A DNA stretch of 64,000 nucleotides from Chrysopilus asiliformis (taxonomy: Eukaryota > Arthropoda > Insecta > Diptera > Rhagionidae): contig OZ035962.1 of NCBI GenBank assembly GCA_964034945.1, forward strand, positions 71,567,274 through 71,631,273. The letters run 5' to 3'. This document shows, in pieces, positions 20,472-32,283 of the stretch (positions within the stretch are counted from its first letter, which is position 1; every line of letters begins with the position of its first letter). The notes below the pieces were generated by a model. That model was not told where the DNA came from. It saw only the letters and a list, made by a program, of their open reading frames with translations, and searched no databases. The translations under genes and the position numbers were made by a program.

Positions 20472-20527
20472 AACGACGTAGAATCTAGCAGGGTATAAGG
20501 TTTCAGACAGCTAGATTCTACATCGTT
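20472..20527. repeat. Small inverted repeat around ACGTAGAATCTAGC
   Basis: AACGACGTAGAATCTAGC (20472-20489) is complementary to GCTAGATTCTACATCGTT (20510-20527) with one mismatch. Related strings follow ATATCTC at about 21027 and 21138. Confidence 0.55.
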
Positions 20528-20530
20528 ATG

Positions 20531-20850
20531 ATGCGGTCACACGACGCTGTTTTGCCAGCCGCTGGCTGCTGTTGGTTAGTAGCGCTGGCAACTAGCAACA
20601 GAAGCCAGCGTACTGAGAGGGTTTACACGATTTCTACTTTAGTAGCGCTGGCAAGTAGCAAAACAGTGGTTTGGCATTTTAATCTGGGAGATTTTTTTAA
20701 TAATAAACGTAACACACAAATTTAAATAAATAAACGTACAATAACAACTTACAATAAACAAACTTTACCACTTATCAGACTTTTAACAGCTCAGAAACAA
20801 TGTGACAGGGTCACGTTATCCCTAGTAGCGCTGGCAAAGTAGAACGTTCT
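20531..20850 (+). repeat. GGTCACACGACGCTG repeat, copy 2
   Basis: Second copy of the repeat at 2498-2822, same orientation. It continues into related TAGTAGC and GGTTCACACGGTGCTG words up to about 20925. Confidence 0.7.
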
Positions 20851-20923
20851 CAACTTCACTAGCGTTGCTAAAATCGTCACGCTGCTACTGGTAGTAGCAA
20901 CGCACTAGGGTTCACACGGTGCT

Positions 20924-21009
20924 GCTGAAACGGTTGCTGAAACGGTTGCTGAAACGGTTGCTGAAACGGCTGCTGAAACGGCTGCTGAAACGGCTGCTGA
21001 AACGGCAGC
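20924..21009 (+). repeat. 12-bp minisatellite GCTGAAACGGTT
   Basis: About seven tandem units in which the first few carry GGTTGCTGAAAC and the later ones GGCTGCTGAAAC. Minus-strand frames (repeating VSAA, RFSS) arise from the tandem repeat. Confidence 0.85.
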
Positions 21010-23079
21010 TAACGGTTTTTTCGATATCTCTAACGATATAGAATGTAGTGACTGAGGGGTTTGAGGGGATAGAACCACAGCAGGAAATACATAAAATGTC
21101 TTTTCTGTCGTAATACAATACAAAACATTTCAACCCAATATCTCAAACGATGTAGTATCTAGCAGGGGATCGTGTATGAACGCATAGCGCCACGGAAGGG
21201 TATCTTACAGCGCCAGCGGCACACAACCTGGAACTTTCTTTTTGGAGTTACCAAAATCGGTCAACCCAGTAAAAAGGTATGCGTGAACATACATAAAAAA
21301 ATACATAGGAGCGGAATTGAGAACCTTTTCCGTTTTGGAAGTCGGTTAAAAATCATAGAGGTCGAGAAATTCAAATATTTCAATATAACTTCATTTAGGG
21401 ATCCAAGAGTGTTGGTAATATCGAACATTCTTATGTTAACTTCCGCATTACGTTACAGGATTATATTGCATTCGGTGAACCGCACTGTGAACCATTTTTG
21501 ATTCTCGGTTTTGTCGATCATATTAAACTATGTTGCCTCTCATGAAAGTGACCACTCCCAAATCATTTTTATTTTGCTTCTATAGCAACTCTTCTTTGAG
21601 TCTATTAGAGGACAATTTTTGCATGTGGAAACATCTTCAATAAATTTAAGACTTTCCCATATTTTTTATCCATAAGCCGAGATAGCTATGGAGTCTTATT
21701 AAAATCGTCAAAAAAATCATATATTTTCAGAAAATCCTAATTGAAATTTAAAAAACTTTTACATATTCGAACGGAGAGTGTTTTAAATGGCAATGAGAGT
21801 TGTCCTATGTTTATAGCACATTAGAATACTAAGTACATATGTACACAAAAAACTATTTTATAGGTCGAGTACGTTCGGGGTAGCACATACATAATTTGTA
21901 CAATATCCATGAGACTATGTTCAAAAAAAAAGAAGTTTTTCCCTGATATAAATCATTTCAAGAAAAATCTAATACATTTCACTTTCCGAGAAAACGAAAA
22001 AAATATCTTTTTCATCACCTCGAGATTTCCATTAAAATTTTTTGTCGTCATGCTCTATTCATACAAATGATCGATATGCTCGTTTCAATAGATTACCTGT
22101 GAAAGAATATAAGTTTATGTGTACGACCTAGTTTTGAATTTTTTTGTAGCACTCGATATTGAATAGGAATAATATTTGCGTCAATGCCCTAACATATTAA
22201 TCTTTAATGTCAGTAGAAAATTAGATGTGCTAAATATGGCACAAAGTTCCATTCAAAGAGATGAATACCTATGGGCATAAAATATGTATATATATATATA
22301 TATATGTAGTTTGATTAAAGGACAGCAAATAGTTTAAAATTTCTTCATGTGCTAAAACATGTTCACAATATTTGATATTTTCATTCTGTCGCTGACTGTA
22401 AATTTCATAACTTTTTGAATTTCTGATATCAACAATGTATGTATATGGGCAAAAACGACTGGCAAGTATGAATGGTGTAATATGGTGGTATATGACATTA
22501 ATCGATTATTCTGTGCGACACGGTAACAAGACCAGGCAATAAATCATTTGGAAGTATGTCACGTTTCTTACACATGATGGGTTCATTCACACTTTGTCAG
22601 CAGATTTTGAGGATGAAGGAGCACATAAAGGTGTTATATTTATATACCTCTGTTGTCTATGACGTCACATATGTTACATTTTTGTACATAAAAAGAAAAT
22701 TTATGAATACGCCATACTTCATAAATATATCAACTAACATCATTGCAAGTTTATTTCACATTACTATCTTATATGAATTTGGCTTGTAAAGTACGGCAAC
22801 TCGAAGTAACATTTACATGAAAAAATTGTACCGCATTAAAAAAATGCACTCCAAAGTATTTCCCGAAAATCAAAAATCAATTAAAAATATGATGGAAGCT
22901 ATGATTGCCAGGTAATCGTGAAATACTCTATATGACATGGAGTGACTCTAAATTTTTAAAAAGATTCAATTTCAATATATTCCAATCCGACTGAAATTTT
23001 CTAAAGCTCCTGCGATTGAATTTTAATGTATGAAGCATTTATGTAAATTTTTGTTATAAATGATTTTGTCTTCATAACT
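21010..23079. other. Long unassigned stretch
   Basis: Contains a (TA)n microsatellite at about 22288-22306 and two frames (21172-21501, 22556-22789) without recognisable domains. No gene call is supported. Confidence 0.4.
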
Positions 23080-23290
23080 TTTTCAACATGATGCACTGTT
23101 TCCGAGAAAATCGCAAAAAACCTCTTCATTTGTGGTCTGATTTTGTCCGGTAATGAACTCGACTTCCCATTTTACGAAAAAACTAATGTGTGCCAAATTT
23201 CGGTTGTCTAGTCTAATTCCTCCTCAAGTTATCGTGTTCACGGACAGACAGGCAGAGGACAGACCAACGCACAGTGTCGAATTTGGACTG
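23080..23290 (-). mobile_element. Strongly diverged HINE-like fragment
   Basis: The order CATGATGCACTGTTTCCGAG, TTTTACGAAAAAAC, GGACAGACAGGCAGAGGACA parallels the minus-strand HINE copies at 23510 and 56309, but identity is low. Confidence 0.4.
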
Positions 23291-23509
23291 AATTTTGGTC
23301 AAAATTAGAGTTTTCATGAAAATTTGACAAGCTAGGAATTTTATACTTTATTGTTTTCCTGTTAGAAAAATGTCTAAAATAACTAGAAAAAGCCATAAAA
23401 AACTATATTTTTTAAGTATCTTTTTTTATAAGTGCCTTAAATTAGGCAATTTTCGTTTTTCTTTATAAATATTCATTTTTCTCAAAAAAAATTACTGATT
23501 TGATCTATG

Positions 23510-24094
23510 AAACATAACAAAAGCTATAATTGCCAATCTGGCAATCGTTGGAGACCCGTATGGTGATGTTCGTATCAAAATTCGAACAGTTGTACCAAAA
23601 TCCCACTTTGAAGTCAAACTTTCCAATAAGATTTTTTAAAATTTATTCCAATCGGATTTAGATGTATGGGAGTTTTATGTAAAATCATATCCTAAATAAC
23701 TTTTGTTCTTGGACTTTTTTGATAAGATGTACCGTTTTTGAGATATTCACAAAAACCGTTTTCGTTCGTATGGGGGGTACCCCCCCTAATGGTCCATGTT
23801 TGCCCATGAACGAACTTAGCCTCGCATTTTACGAAAAACGGATCTGCGCAAAATTTCAAGTCTCTAGCTCAATCCGTGCGCCCGCAATCCGCGCCACAGA
23901 CAGACAGACGGACAGACGGACGGACGGACAGACAGACAGACGGACAGACAGACGGACGGACATGCAAAAATTAAATATTTTTATCATTCTAAACACACTG
24001 GTGTAATTCCTTTTTTTGTGCGATGACGGGATCTTGGCGTTACAAACGGTAAGGCAAAGTTAATATACCCTTTGGTTTCACCATACGGGTATAA
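23510..24094 (-). mobile_element. HINE/DINE-1-like element, near-complete copy
   Basis: Minus-strand copy of the family described at 54874. In plus-strand order it has the end motif AACATAACAAAAGCTATAAT, stem-loop (ATTGCCAATCTGGCAAT), a long CAGACGGACGGA core at 23902-23966, and the terminal TCACCATACGGGTATA at about 24079-24094. Open frame 23719-24006 is not a gene. Confidence 0.8.
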
Positions 24095-24699
24095 AAATCA
24101 TAAAAGGACTTCCTTGACACTCTTAAATTCATTTTTTATTAAAGTAGGTCCAATTTGTGAAGTTTTATGGAAAACAATTTTCTTGTACCTAAACATCTGA
24201 TTACTAAATTACGCTGATATAATAAACCTTATTTTTCAAAAAATTTCCAACTTATGTAAGCTTACAGTTTTTTGCCTACCTCGGCCCACCATACCTCATA
24301 CCTCTTGAAAATAAAACTACAGTAAAAACCTTTTCTTTTGGTAGGTAAATCATAGCCGTAAAGCGCTATAAAAATCTGTGCGAGCATTTTTTGTTTAACA
24401 AGACTCCGTAAAAAGTTTATGACCACTAAAGTGAAAAAATTGATTTTTGCGAATTTATTTCGTTTATATCGAATTTATGAAAAATGGTTATATACCAAAT
24501 TGAAAACAAATAAATTTTCTACAAAAAACTGTTATCATTAATTTGCGCCAGATTTCTTTTCTTAAAGTAATTGAAGTCTAAAAAGTAATAGCGCAATTCT
24601 AATTTTGTCTTAAATCAAAAAAATATTTTTTTTTAACTTTATCTGAAACATAATATTTATTCTCGAACTCCAGTTTCATAGTTTTGAACACTTTCACAG
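24095..24699. other. Unassigned spacer
   Basis: A+T-rich; the right part may be the decayed body of the HINE fragment that follows. Confidence 0.35.
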
Positions 24700-25034
24700 T
24701 AAAAATCGACACTGTTCGACGGACAAACAGACAGACGGATATGCGAAAATCAAGTCGATTCATCATTCTAAATACGCTGGTGTAATTCATTTTTTTGCCC
24801 GACGATTAGTTCTATGGGTTAAGCCCAATTCAGATTAACGGTTGCGATTACGATTGAATGACATCAAAGCTTTCAGCGATAGGAAAATGAAAGATTTGAT
24901 CTCATTGGTCAAGGAAGCTCAATCGTAAACGCAATCGTAATCGCAATCGTAATCGCAATCGTTAACTTGAATTGGGCTTTTCAAAAATTTTAACAAATAA
25001 TATACCCTATTTATTCTTTCACCATATGGGTATA
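24700..25034 (-). mobile_element. HINE-like fragment interrupted by a MITE
   Basis: Carries GACGGACAAACAGACAGACG, the CGCTGGTGTAATTCATTTTT block and the terminal TCACCATATGGGTATA. The MITE at 24821-24979 separates these blocks. Confidence 0.65.
24821..24979. mobile_element. 159-bp MITE with AAGCCCAATTCA ends
   Basis: AAGCCCAATTCAGATTAACG on the left matches AAGCCCAATTCAAGTTAACG (right end in reverse complement) at 18 of 20 positions. A short tandem run of CGATTACGATTG/AATCGTAATCGC words occupies the right half. Confidence 0.8.
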
Positions 25035-25094
25035 AACAGACCAGGCGGCAGAATTGTCGGAAGAAAAATATTTTTTTGTAGAATAAGTGTACTA

Positions 25095-25893
25095 AAATTG
25101 TACTAGATTCTACCACAAAGGAAAAATATCGGTTTCGACATAAAACTTTCCTCTGCGTTATTTAGTTTCGGAAAAAATATGTAAAAACCCTTTTTTTCAA
25201 ATATCTCGAAAACCGTTAAAGATACATAAAAACTTTTGAAGGAAAAATTACAGGAAATTTAATTTCCTTTGAATTAAGTTATATGTATGTATTTTTTCAT
25301 TATAGCGCATAGTTTCCGAGAAATTTTCAAAAAAACTTTATGTTTTTAAAATATCTGTAAACTGTTTTTAAAATATCTGTAAACTTTATTTCCTATAAAT
25401 TTAGTTACATACATTTTTTCACAAAAGTGCATAGTTTTCGAGAGATTTTCAAAAAACTGAATTTTTTTTAAATATCTCGAGAACCGTTAGAAACACAAAA
25501 AAAAATCAGTCAAAGCAAAAAATGTAGAAAATTTTATATCCTTTAAATATTGTAATATTCATTTTTTCCCAAAAGCATATAGGTTTCGAGAAATTTTCAA
25601 ATACTTTATTAAAAAAAATATATATGGGAGGTACCCGGTATAGCTATGCCTTTACTCATCCAAAAGTAGATACAAAACTACGATTTTTGTAAGACTTATT
25701 TAAAAAAAATTTCAAGTCGCTAGGTCAACACGTTCTCGAGTTATTTAAGATACGTACAAGAGAGTTGCATGGACAATGGACATACTATTTATAATTTCGC
25801 CTGAAACAGATTTCATACCAATCAGATATTTTTTTATCTGCCCCGTTCTAGAGTCGGTCTCCGTCATGTCTTCTATGCGAGAGGAAAGTAAAA
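25095..25893 (+). mobile_element. TACTTTCCT Helitron-like family, second copy
   Basis: Contains three or four imperfect tandem blocks around ATATCTCGAGAACCGTTA, then CAAGTCGCTAGGTCAACACG, then GAGTCGGTCTCCGTCATGTC and the end stem-loop GAGAGGAAAGTA. Frames at 25745-26009 lie across the end and are not genes. Confidence 0.5.
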
Positions 25894-26966
25894 ATTGTAC
25901 TTGTATAGATTTCTTAACCCATTTTGGTCCAGTCTTGTATTTCCATAATATGGATGTGGTATCAATAAGGCGCAAAGTTGCTCAAACCACTTTAGCCAAA
26001 ATGGGTTGAAGATCGAAAAAATAATCTTTGTTTTCGGAAAATTGTTTTTTTGGTAGATTTCTTCCGAAAAATTGTTTTTTTCGATTGTTTTTCGATGTTT
26101 CAGGAACTTGAACGAGTAGAATTTTTTTCTTTCCTTGTGGTACAATTTATCCACTTAATTTTTTTCAAGTTTCTGTTTTTTGGCAAACCAATTTCAATCA
26201 AAGGTCACATTATTTGGGCCTGGATTGGTTTCTTCATCTTCGAACCGAAATTTTTAGTGTACTTAAATGTCAACTTAATGTGGGTTGCGGAGAGTTTGGC
26301 TTGATTTTCAAACGAATATAAAAATTGATTTTTATCCAAAATTAATTCTAATTGGTAGACATTTTCCAATTACATATGAACCGTAAAGCAACGTTGCTTG
26401 ATTCTTATTCCCAGTTTTGTGGTGAATAGGGACAAGTAAAGATATTTCATTAGGCTGGTATCTGGGAGATCATTGGGAAGGTACAGCTATTAAATGGTGA
26501 TGGCGCCACTTCAAAATCTAGCAAAGTTGATATTGTTTGATATTTTTTCACCATAAAAATCTTATGATGCCATTATAGGGAAGCTATCCCGATACTTTTG
26601 AACCATATAAAACCAATTAGCGGCCTGGAGTATTTTTTTATATAAGGGAAATATGTACAAAATGGCACACTGTTTTGTATTGGAGCTACAACTTCATTAT
26701 TTCAAACACTACAAGATGGAACATCACAAATCATCATCTCTCGTTCATTGTCTATCATGTTGCTCGACCTTTAAGAGAAAATTAATCCATATGGTTAATG
26801 ACAAAATGGTCCACTACTTGAAAATAAAATTTTATTTTTATTTTTTAAACACATACACTCTGGAAAAAATCCGGGACAAATTTAAATCATCACAAAACAT
26901 AGCTGAAAGTAAGCACCTCGCAGTGTTATTCTGCAAAAATTTAACAACGTATGACGGCAAACGAAA
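25894..26966. other. Unassigned stretch
   Basis: Frames at 26050-26304 and 26653-27132 have no recognisable domain; the latter runs into the MITE at 26967. No gene supported. Confidence 0.35.
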
Positions 26967-27890
26967 AGGGATGGCAAACGAAAAACAAAATCGTAACGTT
27001 TACATTTCGTTATGTAACGAAATTCCAATTTTGATTCGTTACGTTATTTCGTGTTGTAACGAACAAAAATTTCATTTCGTTACGTTATACCCTTATTATT
27101 TCGTTACAAATTGTATTGAAACGGAAAATTAAAAAAAAATTGCACCTTAATGATACTGTATTTATCACAAAGTAATTCAGTTCAGTTTCCATAAAAATAA
27201 ATTTTATAAAAAATTTAATAAAACTTAACAAAAATAAAATATGAATAAAACAAAAAAAAACTAAAATCGTAATTCTTAAGTTAAAAATTCAATACAAAAC
27301 CTCAAAGGAAAAAAATCGTACAAAAGTTTTGCTCATTAAAAAAAATTGTCCAACAAAAACGACATTTTGTGGGTCAAAGATTTTGGATTTTAGGCTATTT
27401 TGACGTCGCAGATCCTGAGTCGGACTTTGCTTTCGCCAGATTCACTCTACTTCTGGAGATACCAAAAATAAAAAAATATTTTCGATACTAAACCATACGG
27501 GTATAAAAATTTGCTTAGAAGATTTTCTTTTTCATATCTCCAGAAATAGAGTGAATCTGGCCAAAATAAAGTTCGATTTAGAATCAAAATATGATTAAAA
27601 ATACTACACCAATATTTTTAACATTTCACAAAAAACAAAAAATAATAAAAAATAAATTGAAGCAAATATAAATATATAACGAAAAAACGAAATCAGTTTT
27701 TTCGGTTTTCGTTACGTTTTTCGTTATTGTAACGGGATTAAATTTCTATAAAGTTATAACGCAATTTTGTGGAGAAGAACGGAAAATCGTTATTTCGTTT
27801 CGTTATTTCGTTTCGTTATTTCGTTTCGTTATTTCGTTTCGTTATTTCGTTTCGTTATTTCGTTACGCTACGATAACGTTTCCCATCCCT
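26967..27890. mobile_element. Element saturated with CGTTAC/CGTTATTTCG words
   Basis: Inverted ends AGGGATGGCAAACG (26967-26980) and CGTTTCCCATCCCT (27877-27890) match at 13 of 14 positions. Near the ends, CGTTACGTTA and TTATTTCGTTTCG occur many times, with an 11-bp tandem run (CGTTATTTCGTTT type) at about 27790-27860. A nested inverted repeat sits in the middle (next entry). Confidence 0.7.
27436..27560. repeat. Inverted repeat nested in the CGTTAC element
   Basis: The arm at 27436-27461 (CCAGATTCACTCTACTTCTG then GAGATA) is complementary, with one mismatch, to 27535-27560. The 73-base interval includes CCATACGGGTATAAAAATTT, identical to the end of the HINE family. Confidence 0.65.
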
Positions 27891-28019
27891 GGACATTTCT
27901 ATTTTAAGGAGCTAAATATTCATTTTAACATCGTTTTGACCTCAATTTTGAATTAACTCCGAAAAGGAGTCAAAAATTCAGTCGTACTCCTTTCGATCTC
28001 ATTATTGGCATTGTAAAGG

Positions 28020-28115
28020 GTGTTTACGTTTATAAGAGGCTTACGTTCAATAGCTTTTTGGGAAGACGAATGGTTTACAAATCGAGAGGTCCCAGGTTCG
28101 AATCCCGGTAGACAC
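28020..28115 (+). repeat. tRNA-like sequence with B box (SINE or tRNA pseudogene)
   Basis: GGTTCGAATCC at 28095-28105 is a good RNA polymerase III B box. The outer bases GTGTTTA (28020) and TAGACAC (28109) can pair as an acceptor stem. The 96-nt span and the poor D and anticodon arms argue against a functional tRNA. Confidence 0.4.
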
Positions 28116-28179
28116 ATGCAAGATAAGTTTTGGTAAAAAACAAGCATTTGTGAAGTGAAATTTATTTATTTTTTAACTA

Positions 28180-28493
28180 CATTGAAACCTCGATACCGTA
28201 TACCCTCGGTACTGTATACCCCTCAATAGTGTATACCCCACAGAGAAAGTGTCAGGAGAAGGCAATGGGGGCAAAACAGCAGAAACTTCTTAAGCAACAA
28301 ACAATAACTTCTTACTTTGCTAAATAACTTTGTAAATTAAATGTATAAATGAGTAAAATATTAAAAAATGTATTTTCTGTTTTTTATAATTAAAACCATG
28401 ACAATATTTTCTTCTCCCCTCGATATTGTATACCCCTCGATACTGTATACTACCCCGGTTTGATATCGGTATACAGTATCGAGGTTTCAATGT
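28180..28493. mobile_element. pogo/Tigger-like MITE, 314 bp, TA target
   Basis: Perfect inverted ends CATTGAAACCTCGATAC and GTATCGAGGTTTCAATG, each flanked by TA (28178-28179 and 28494-28495). GTATACCCCTCGATA words recur inside. GAAACCTCGAT at the end is characteristic of pogo-type elements. Confidence 0.85.
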
Positions 28494-28854
28494 ACTCTAA
28501 TAGATCGAAAAGGGGTTAAAAATTAACACCACAGGGAACTGTTGTGAACTCCCTAGCCCAGAGTTTGATTTTCTCCGAAAGGTGATGGACTTCTTCAAAC
28601 TCCATTTCGATGTGTGATCGACTTCTTTTTTTCAACGAAAACGGGCCATTATACCCACGTTTTCGAAAACAGGAAACAAACCAAGGAATATTCAGAGGTA
28701 TTACTCGTATTAAAAGCACTTAGCAACGCGGAGGTCGAGGTTTAATTCCATACTGTGTTACACTGTCACTTCGGGCAGGAAGCTTTACTTCATCACAATT
28801 TTTTGAAGAAAAGTGCCGCGGAATAGTATCGTTTGCTTGTGGGAGCCTGTGGCA

Positions 28855-29380
28855 ATCATTATCTATCATAATCCACATGCACATTTTGGATGCACCGCTT
28901 TAAAAGTGGTGATATGTGTACTATCGGTGTGTATGGGATTTGTGGGCGTTTTGTACTATGAGCTCTTGAAACCGACAGAAACCAACAATGGCGAAGTCCA
29001 TCAGCATCAACTGATACGTTTGAAACGAGCTATTGACGAAAAACGTCCGGATTGGGCCGATAGGTATGACAAGTTGCTTTTATTCCACGAAAATGTAAGG
29101 CCACACATTGCTAAGCCGTTCAAAACATACCTATCTGGATCAATTGGGACGTCCTACCCCACCCGCCATACTATCCAGATATTGCCCTTCTGATTACCAT
29201 TTGTTTAGATCGATGCAATCAGGTCTTACTGGAATGCAGTTCCGTTCATATGAGGAGGTGAACAAATTGGTGCACGACTGGATCAGCGCGAAAGAGCAGG
29301 CCTTCTTCACTCAAGGAATCCGTCTTCTGCCTGAAAAATGGGCTAAGATTATAGCTTTCCATGGAATATACTTTGAATAA
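28855..29380 (+). pseudogene. mariner transposase fragment, C-terminal half, frameshifted
   Basis: Matches the established mariner (DD34D) transposase plan: an IYHNPHA segment following the first catalytic region, then YYELLKPTETNN, HQHQLIRLKRAIDEKRPDW, LLLFHENVRPH, AKPFKTYLS, YYPDIAPSDYHLFRSM, FRSYEEVNKLVHDWI, FFTQGIRLLPEKWAKII. The second aspartate motif, normally HDN, reads HEN here, so a catalytic residue is lost. A frame change is needed between AKPFKTYLS (frame ending 29193) and SDYHLF (frame ending 29380). The N-terminal DNA-binding half and first aspartate are absent. A degenerate 3' end may extend to about 29455. Confidence 0.9.
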
Positions 29381-29462
29381 AATCCATTTGTAATTTGAAG
29401 TAAAAATTACGAAGATATTTCACAAAAAAAAATCGTAAGAACTGTTTCTCATAGCCTATACA

Positions 29463-29658
29463 CCAGAGCTTCTATAGAACAGAGGTTAAAATCAACACTG
29501 AGCGACAAAAATATGGCATGAAATATGGGACTTTATCATTAGCACAAGCAGAAAAAAGCTTTCGTAAAGCTTTCGACCTAATGATAAAATCCCACATTTC
29601 ACGCCATATTTTTGTCGCTCAGTGTGATTTTAATCTCTGTTCTATAGAAGCTCTGTGG
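29463..29658. mobile_element. Long-arm hairpin MITE
   Basis: Arm 29463-29542 pairs with 29578-29658 over about 80 bases with few mismatches (shared cores CTTCTATAGAACAGAG and CACTGAGCGACAAAAATATG). The loop is 35 bases. CCTATACA on the left and CCTATATAC on the right suggest a target duplication of about 8 bp. It lies at the degenerate 3' edge of the mariner fragment. Confidence 0.85.
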
Positions 29659-31350
29659 CCTATATACAAACATGAAATATCTCAATTTTCCTGTTTTTTG
29701 GGTCAAATATCTCAAATTTGGCTATTAGGGTACAAAAACTAATGTCTGATTCGAAGGCAGGATGCCGTAATTGATCCAAAACTAAAAAACAAAACGTGAA
29801 ATAATACGCGTTCCACAAGTGTTTATTGTGCTTTGATAATAAAAACAAGAACCATTGTTAAAAAAAAGGTCTGTGCTGAATTTTTAGTTTCTACCTCAAT
29901 AAGATGTCGAGTTTTCGAATGCTTTTTTATAGCAAAATTCCATATGATACCAAATTTTTCTGTGGAGATGTGAGACAACATAATTTCACTGCTATAATGT
30001 ATATAGTTGAAATTTCGTACAAGGTATTAAATTATATTTATGAGACTTCATAGAGATGATAGTCACCCGATATTTCGTTTTGACATTTTGAAATTTGAAA
30101 CTGTTAACAAATATAGGCATAATTGGACGTTTCGTTGAAGAACGAATTTGTTATTTTCATGAATACATATCTCAAAGTGGATTCATGTTGATGTCATTGG
30201 TTTCATACTAATATACAATTGTTTTGGTCTAGTGCCAACAGATATGATTTAAATGAAACTTCCCTAATGCTTTGCCATCCGACAGACCGTCCAACGATCT
30301 AAGGGTATGGAATGTTACACTATTTCCTATATATCCTGCTGGAATAGTTCTCCGTATATACTCTATGTTGCTTTATTGGAAAGAGGATGCGATTCATAAC
30401 GGAGAAACATAACGTTGCTAACTAACTACTATGTAGCTCGCCCATATTTAGGCGGCTGCAGCCTACCATATTAGTATTTTATGTCAGATTCTAGAAACTG
30501 TGCTGAGCTGAAGTTCGTAAACAAACCAATTATTCAAATCAAAGGGACCTCTGAAATGCTAAAGCATTTCCATATCATATTTTCTGAAATTCTACTATAC
30601 ACAAATATTGAGTGAATAAGGAGATCGAGTGCTTGTATACGCCACGGGACTAAGTCAAAGTCGGGAATAAATGGCAAAAGCATATAGGAAATATAAAACG
30701 GCCTGCGGTATTAATTTTCCAACATTTTGACGTTTTGCACTTGGCGATAGATGTGATGGGTTTATATGGTTTTCGTAATAAGGTTCTTGGACTGAACAGC
30801 AATGGACTGGCAGCCAACATCAATTGTAAATCTATTTAAAGCGTTCCATGATCCACGAAGAATTCCAACCTCCTCCTGACAAAAAGATTATACCCGTAGA
30901 CCCATTCCTGCTCCTTCGTATTTCGTGCTCTCATTCTTCCGTTGATATTCAAATATAAGAGCAGAGATTTTGGCTAAAGCAAAGCAATGTTACGCTACGA
31001 CATCAAATGGCGAATGAGCTCATGTCAGAATTATGCAAATTCACTCTTCATGTTGTCGTCCGTCTGGCTGTCGTTTAAATAAATGGAAACATTTCGTCCT
31101 CGCCAATCGTTCAAAGTTTCAAATTCGGATTGTGGTTCGCTATCTGACGTAAAGCGGCAGGGAATTTTACGGTAAAACATCAAAATTTAGGCACTTGCGA
31201 AAATTCAGACACTTGTATCAAAAAAGTTTTTTTATTCAAAACTTTTTTGATACAATTGTGGCATTTCTACGGTGTTCATAGGTCCTTTATCTAAGTGACA
31301 GTTCCGTATCTCTTTGCTCTGACCTAAAGATTTTTTTCTGCTATCACGGT
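29659..31350. other. Long unassigned stretch
   Basis: No transposon ends, RNA gene or conserved protein recognised. It includes more mixed-composition sequence (30640-31180) than the surroundings, which makes it a candidate for single-copy sequence. Confidence 0.35.
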
Positions 31351-31464
31351 TTTAACCCTTTGGTTTTGGTCGTAAGTTTTGATTATTAACTTTAAAATTA
31401 AAGACAAGTCCCAAGGGGTTAAAATGGTTATTGTACAAAAAAAAATCTTAACTCTCTAACGACC

Positions 31465-31581
31465 AATTTATTCACTAGGAGTTAAATCGCCTTAACTCCC
31501 TTAACTCACCTTTAACATGGAAAATAAGGTTAGCTAACTCCCTTAACTCACTAACTCGGCTTAACTCCTAGTGAATAAATT
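31465..31581. mobile_element. Small MITE of TTAACTC words
   Basis: Perfect 21-bp inverted ends (31465-31485 and 31561-31581; core TTATTCACTAGGAGTTAA). TTAACTCCCTTAACTCAC-type words fill the 75-base interior. Confidence 0.75.
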
Positions 31582-31990
31582 AGGGGTAACCGGAATATTT
31601 CACCAAAAATTTCACCAAAATATAACTTTCAACTTGCGACAGACCATAACCAAGACAACGTACAGGGCTAAGTTTTTTCCAGCATGTAAAGCGATAACTT
31701 ACAAAAGTCAGTGTAACACGTTCCGGCGATTTCCGGCGATTAAAATTGTTACCCGTTATAAACAAGCGAATTCCCTGAAACCCGCCTTTTGTCGGACATT
31801 CCGGCTAGAGGGTTAAGGTCATAGCAAAAAGATATGTAGAAATATAATCATTAATGCATAAGACCTTTCAAGCGACATAAAGTTGCTTAAAAATATTTTT
31901 CATCTGCCAAGTTTCTGCAACGAATATTTTACCCCTTTGGTTTTGGTTCTAAATAATATTTCAAAATTATAAGACAAAATACCTAAAGAA

Positions 31991-32283
31991 TTTGAATCAA
32001 ACATAATTTATGAAATTCCGTGTTCTGTGGTACCAGAACGGTATGTTGTGACGTAAAATATGTAGGCACTACCCGGCAATTTTTAATAAGATTATCGGGT
32101 CATAGATCGGAAGTAAAATCTAAGTCAGCAAATAAAACTGCATTGACGGAACATTGCATAAATAAAAATCATTTTCTTGGTTTTGACAGTATAAACATTT
32201 TTTGTCGAGAGAGCATTTTTAATAAAAAATTGACACGGAAGGCATTATACATTTACACCACTAAACATTCACAGCCTTATTAA
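31991..32283 (+). pseudogene. GIY-YIG endonuclease fragment, Penelope-like element
   Basis: One frame reads NIIYEIPC and, after a frame shift near 32040, a second reads VKYVGTTRQFLIRLSGHRSE, then NKTALTEHCINKNH and IFNKKLTRKALYI. This is the GIY-YIG fold order: (I/Y)Y.IPC, KY.G.T, R...H, ALA.H....H. It is the layout of the C-terminal endonuclease of Penelope-like retroelements; a free-standing GIY-YIG protein is less likely. The reverse transcriptase is absent. The stop codon at 32281-32283 is supplied by the element inserted at 32271. Confidence 0.75.

Noticed and set aside
20905..21133. Ser/Ala- or Ser/Arg-rich repetitive frames
   Set aside because: Derived from the GCTGAAACGGTT minisatellite; two phases are open at once.
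26653..27132. 159-residue frame, the longest in unique-looking sequence
   Set aside because: No recognisable domain, biased composition, and its 3' third lies inside the CGTTAC-word element.
28020..28115. Functional tRNA gene
   Set aside because: B box and outer stem are present, but the D and anticodon arms do not fold well and the length is wrong without an intron, so kept only as tRNA-like repeat.
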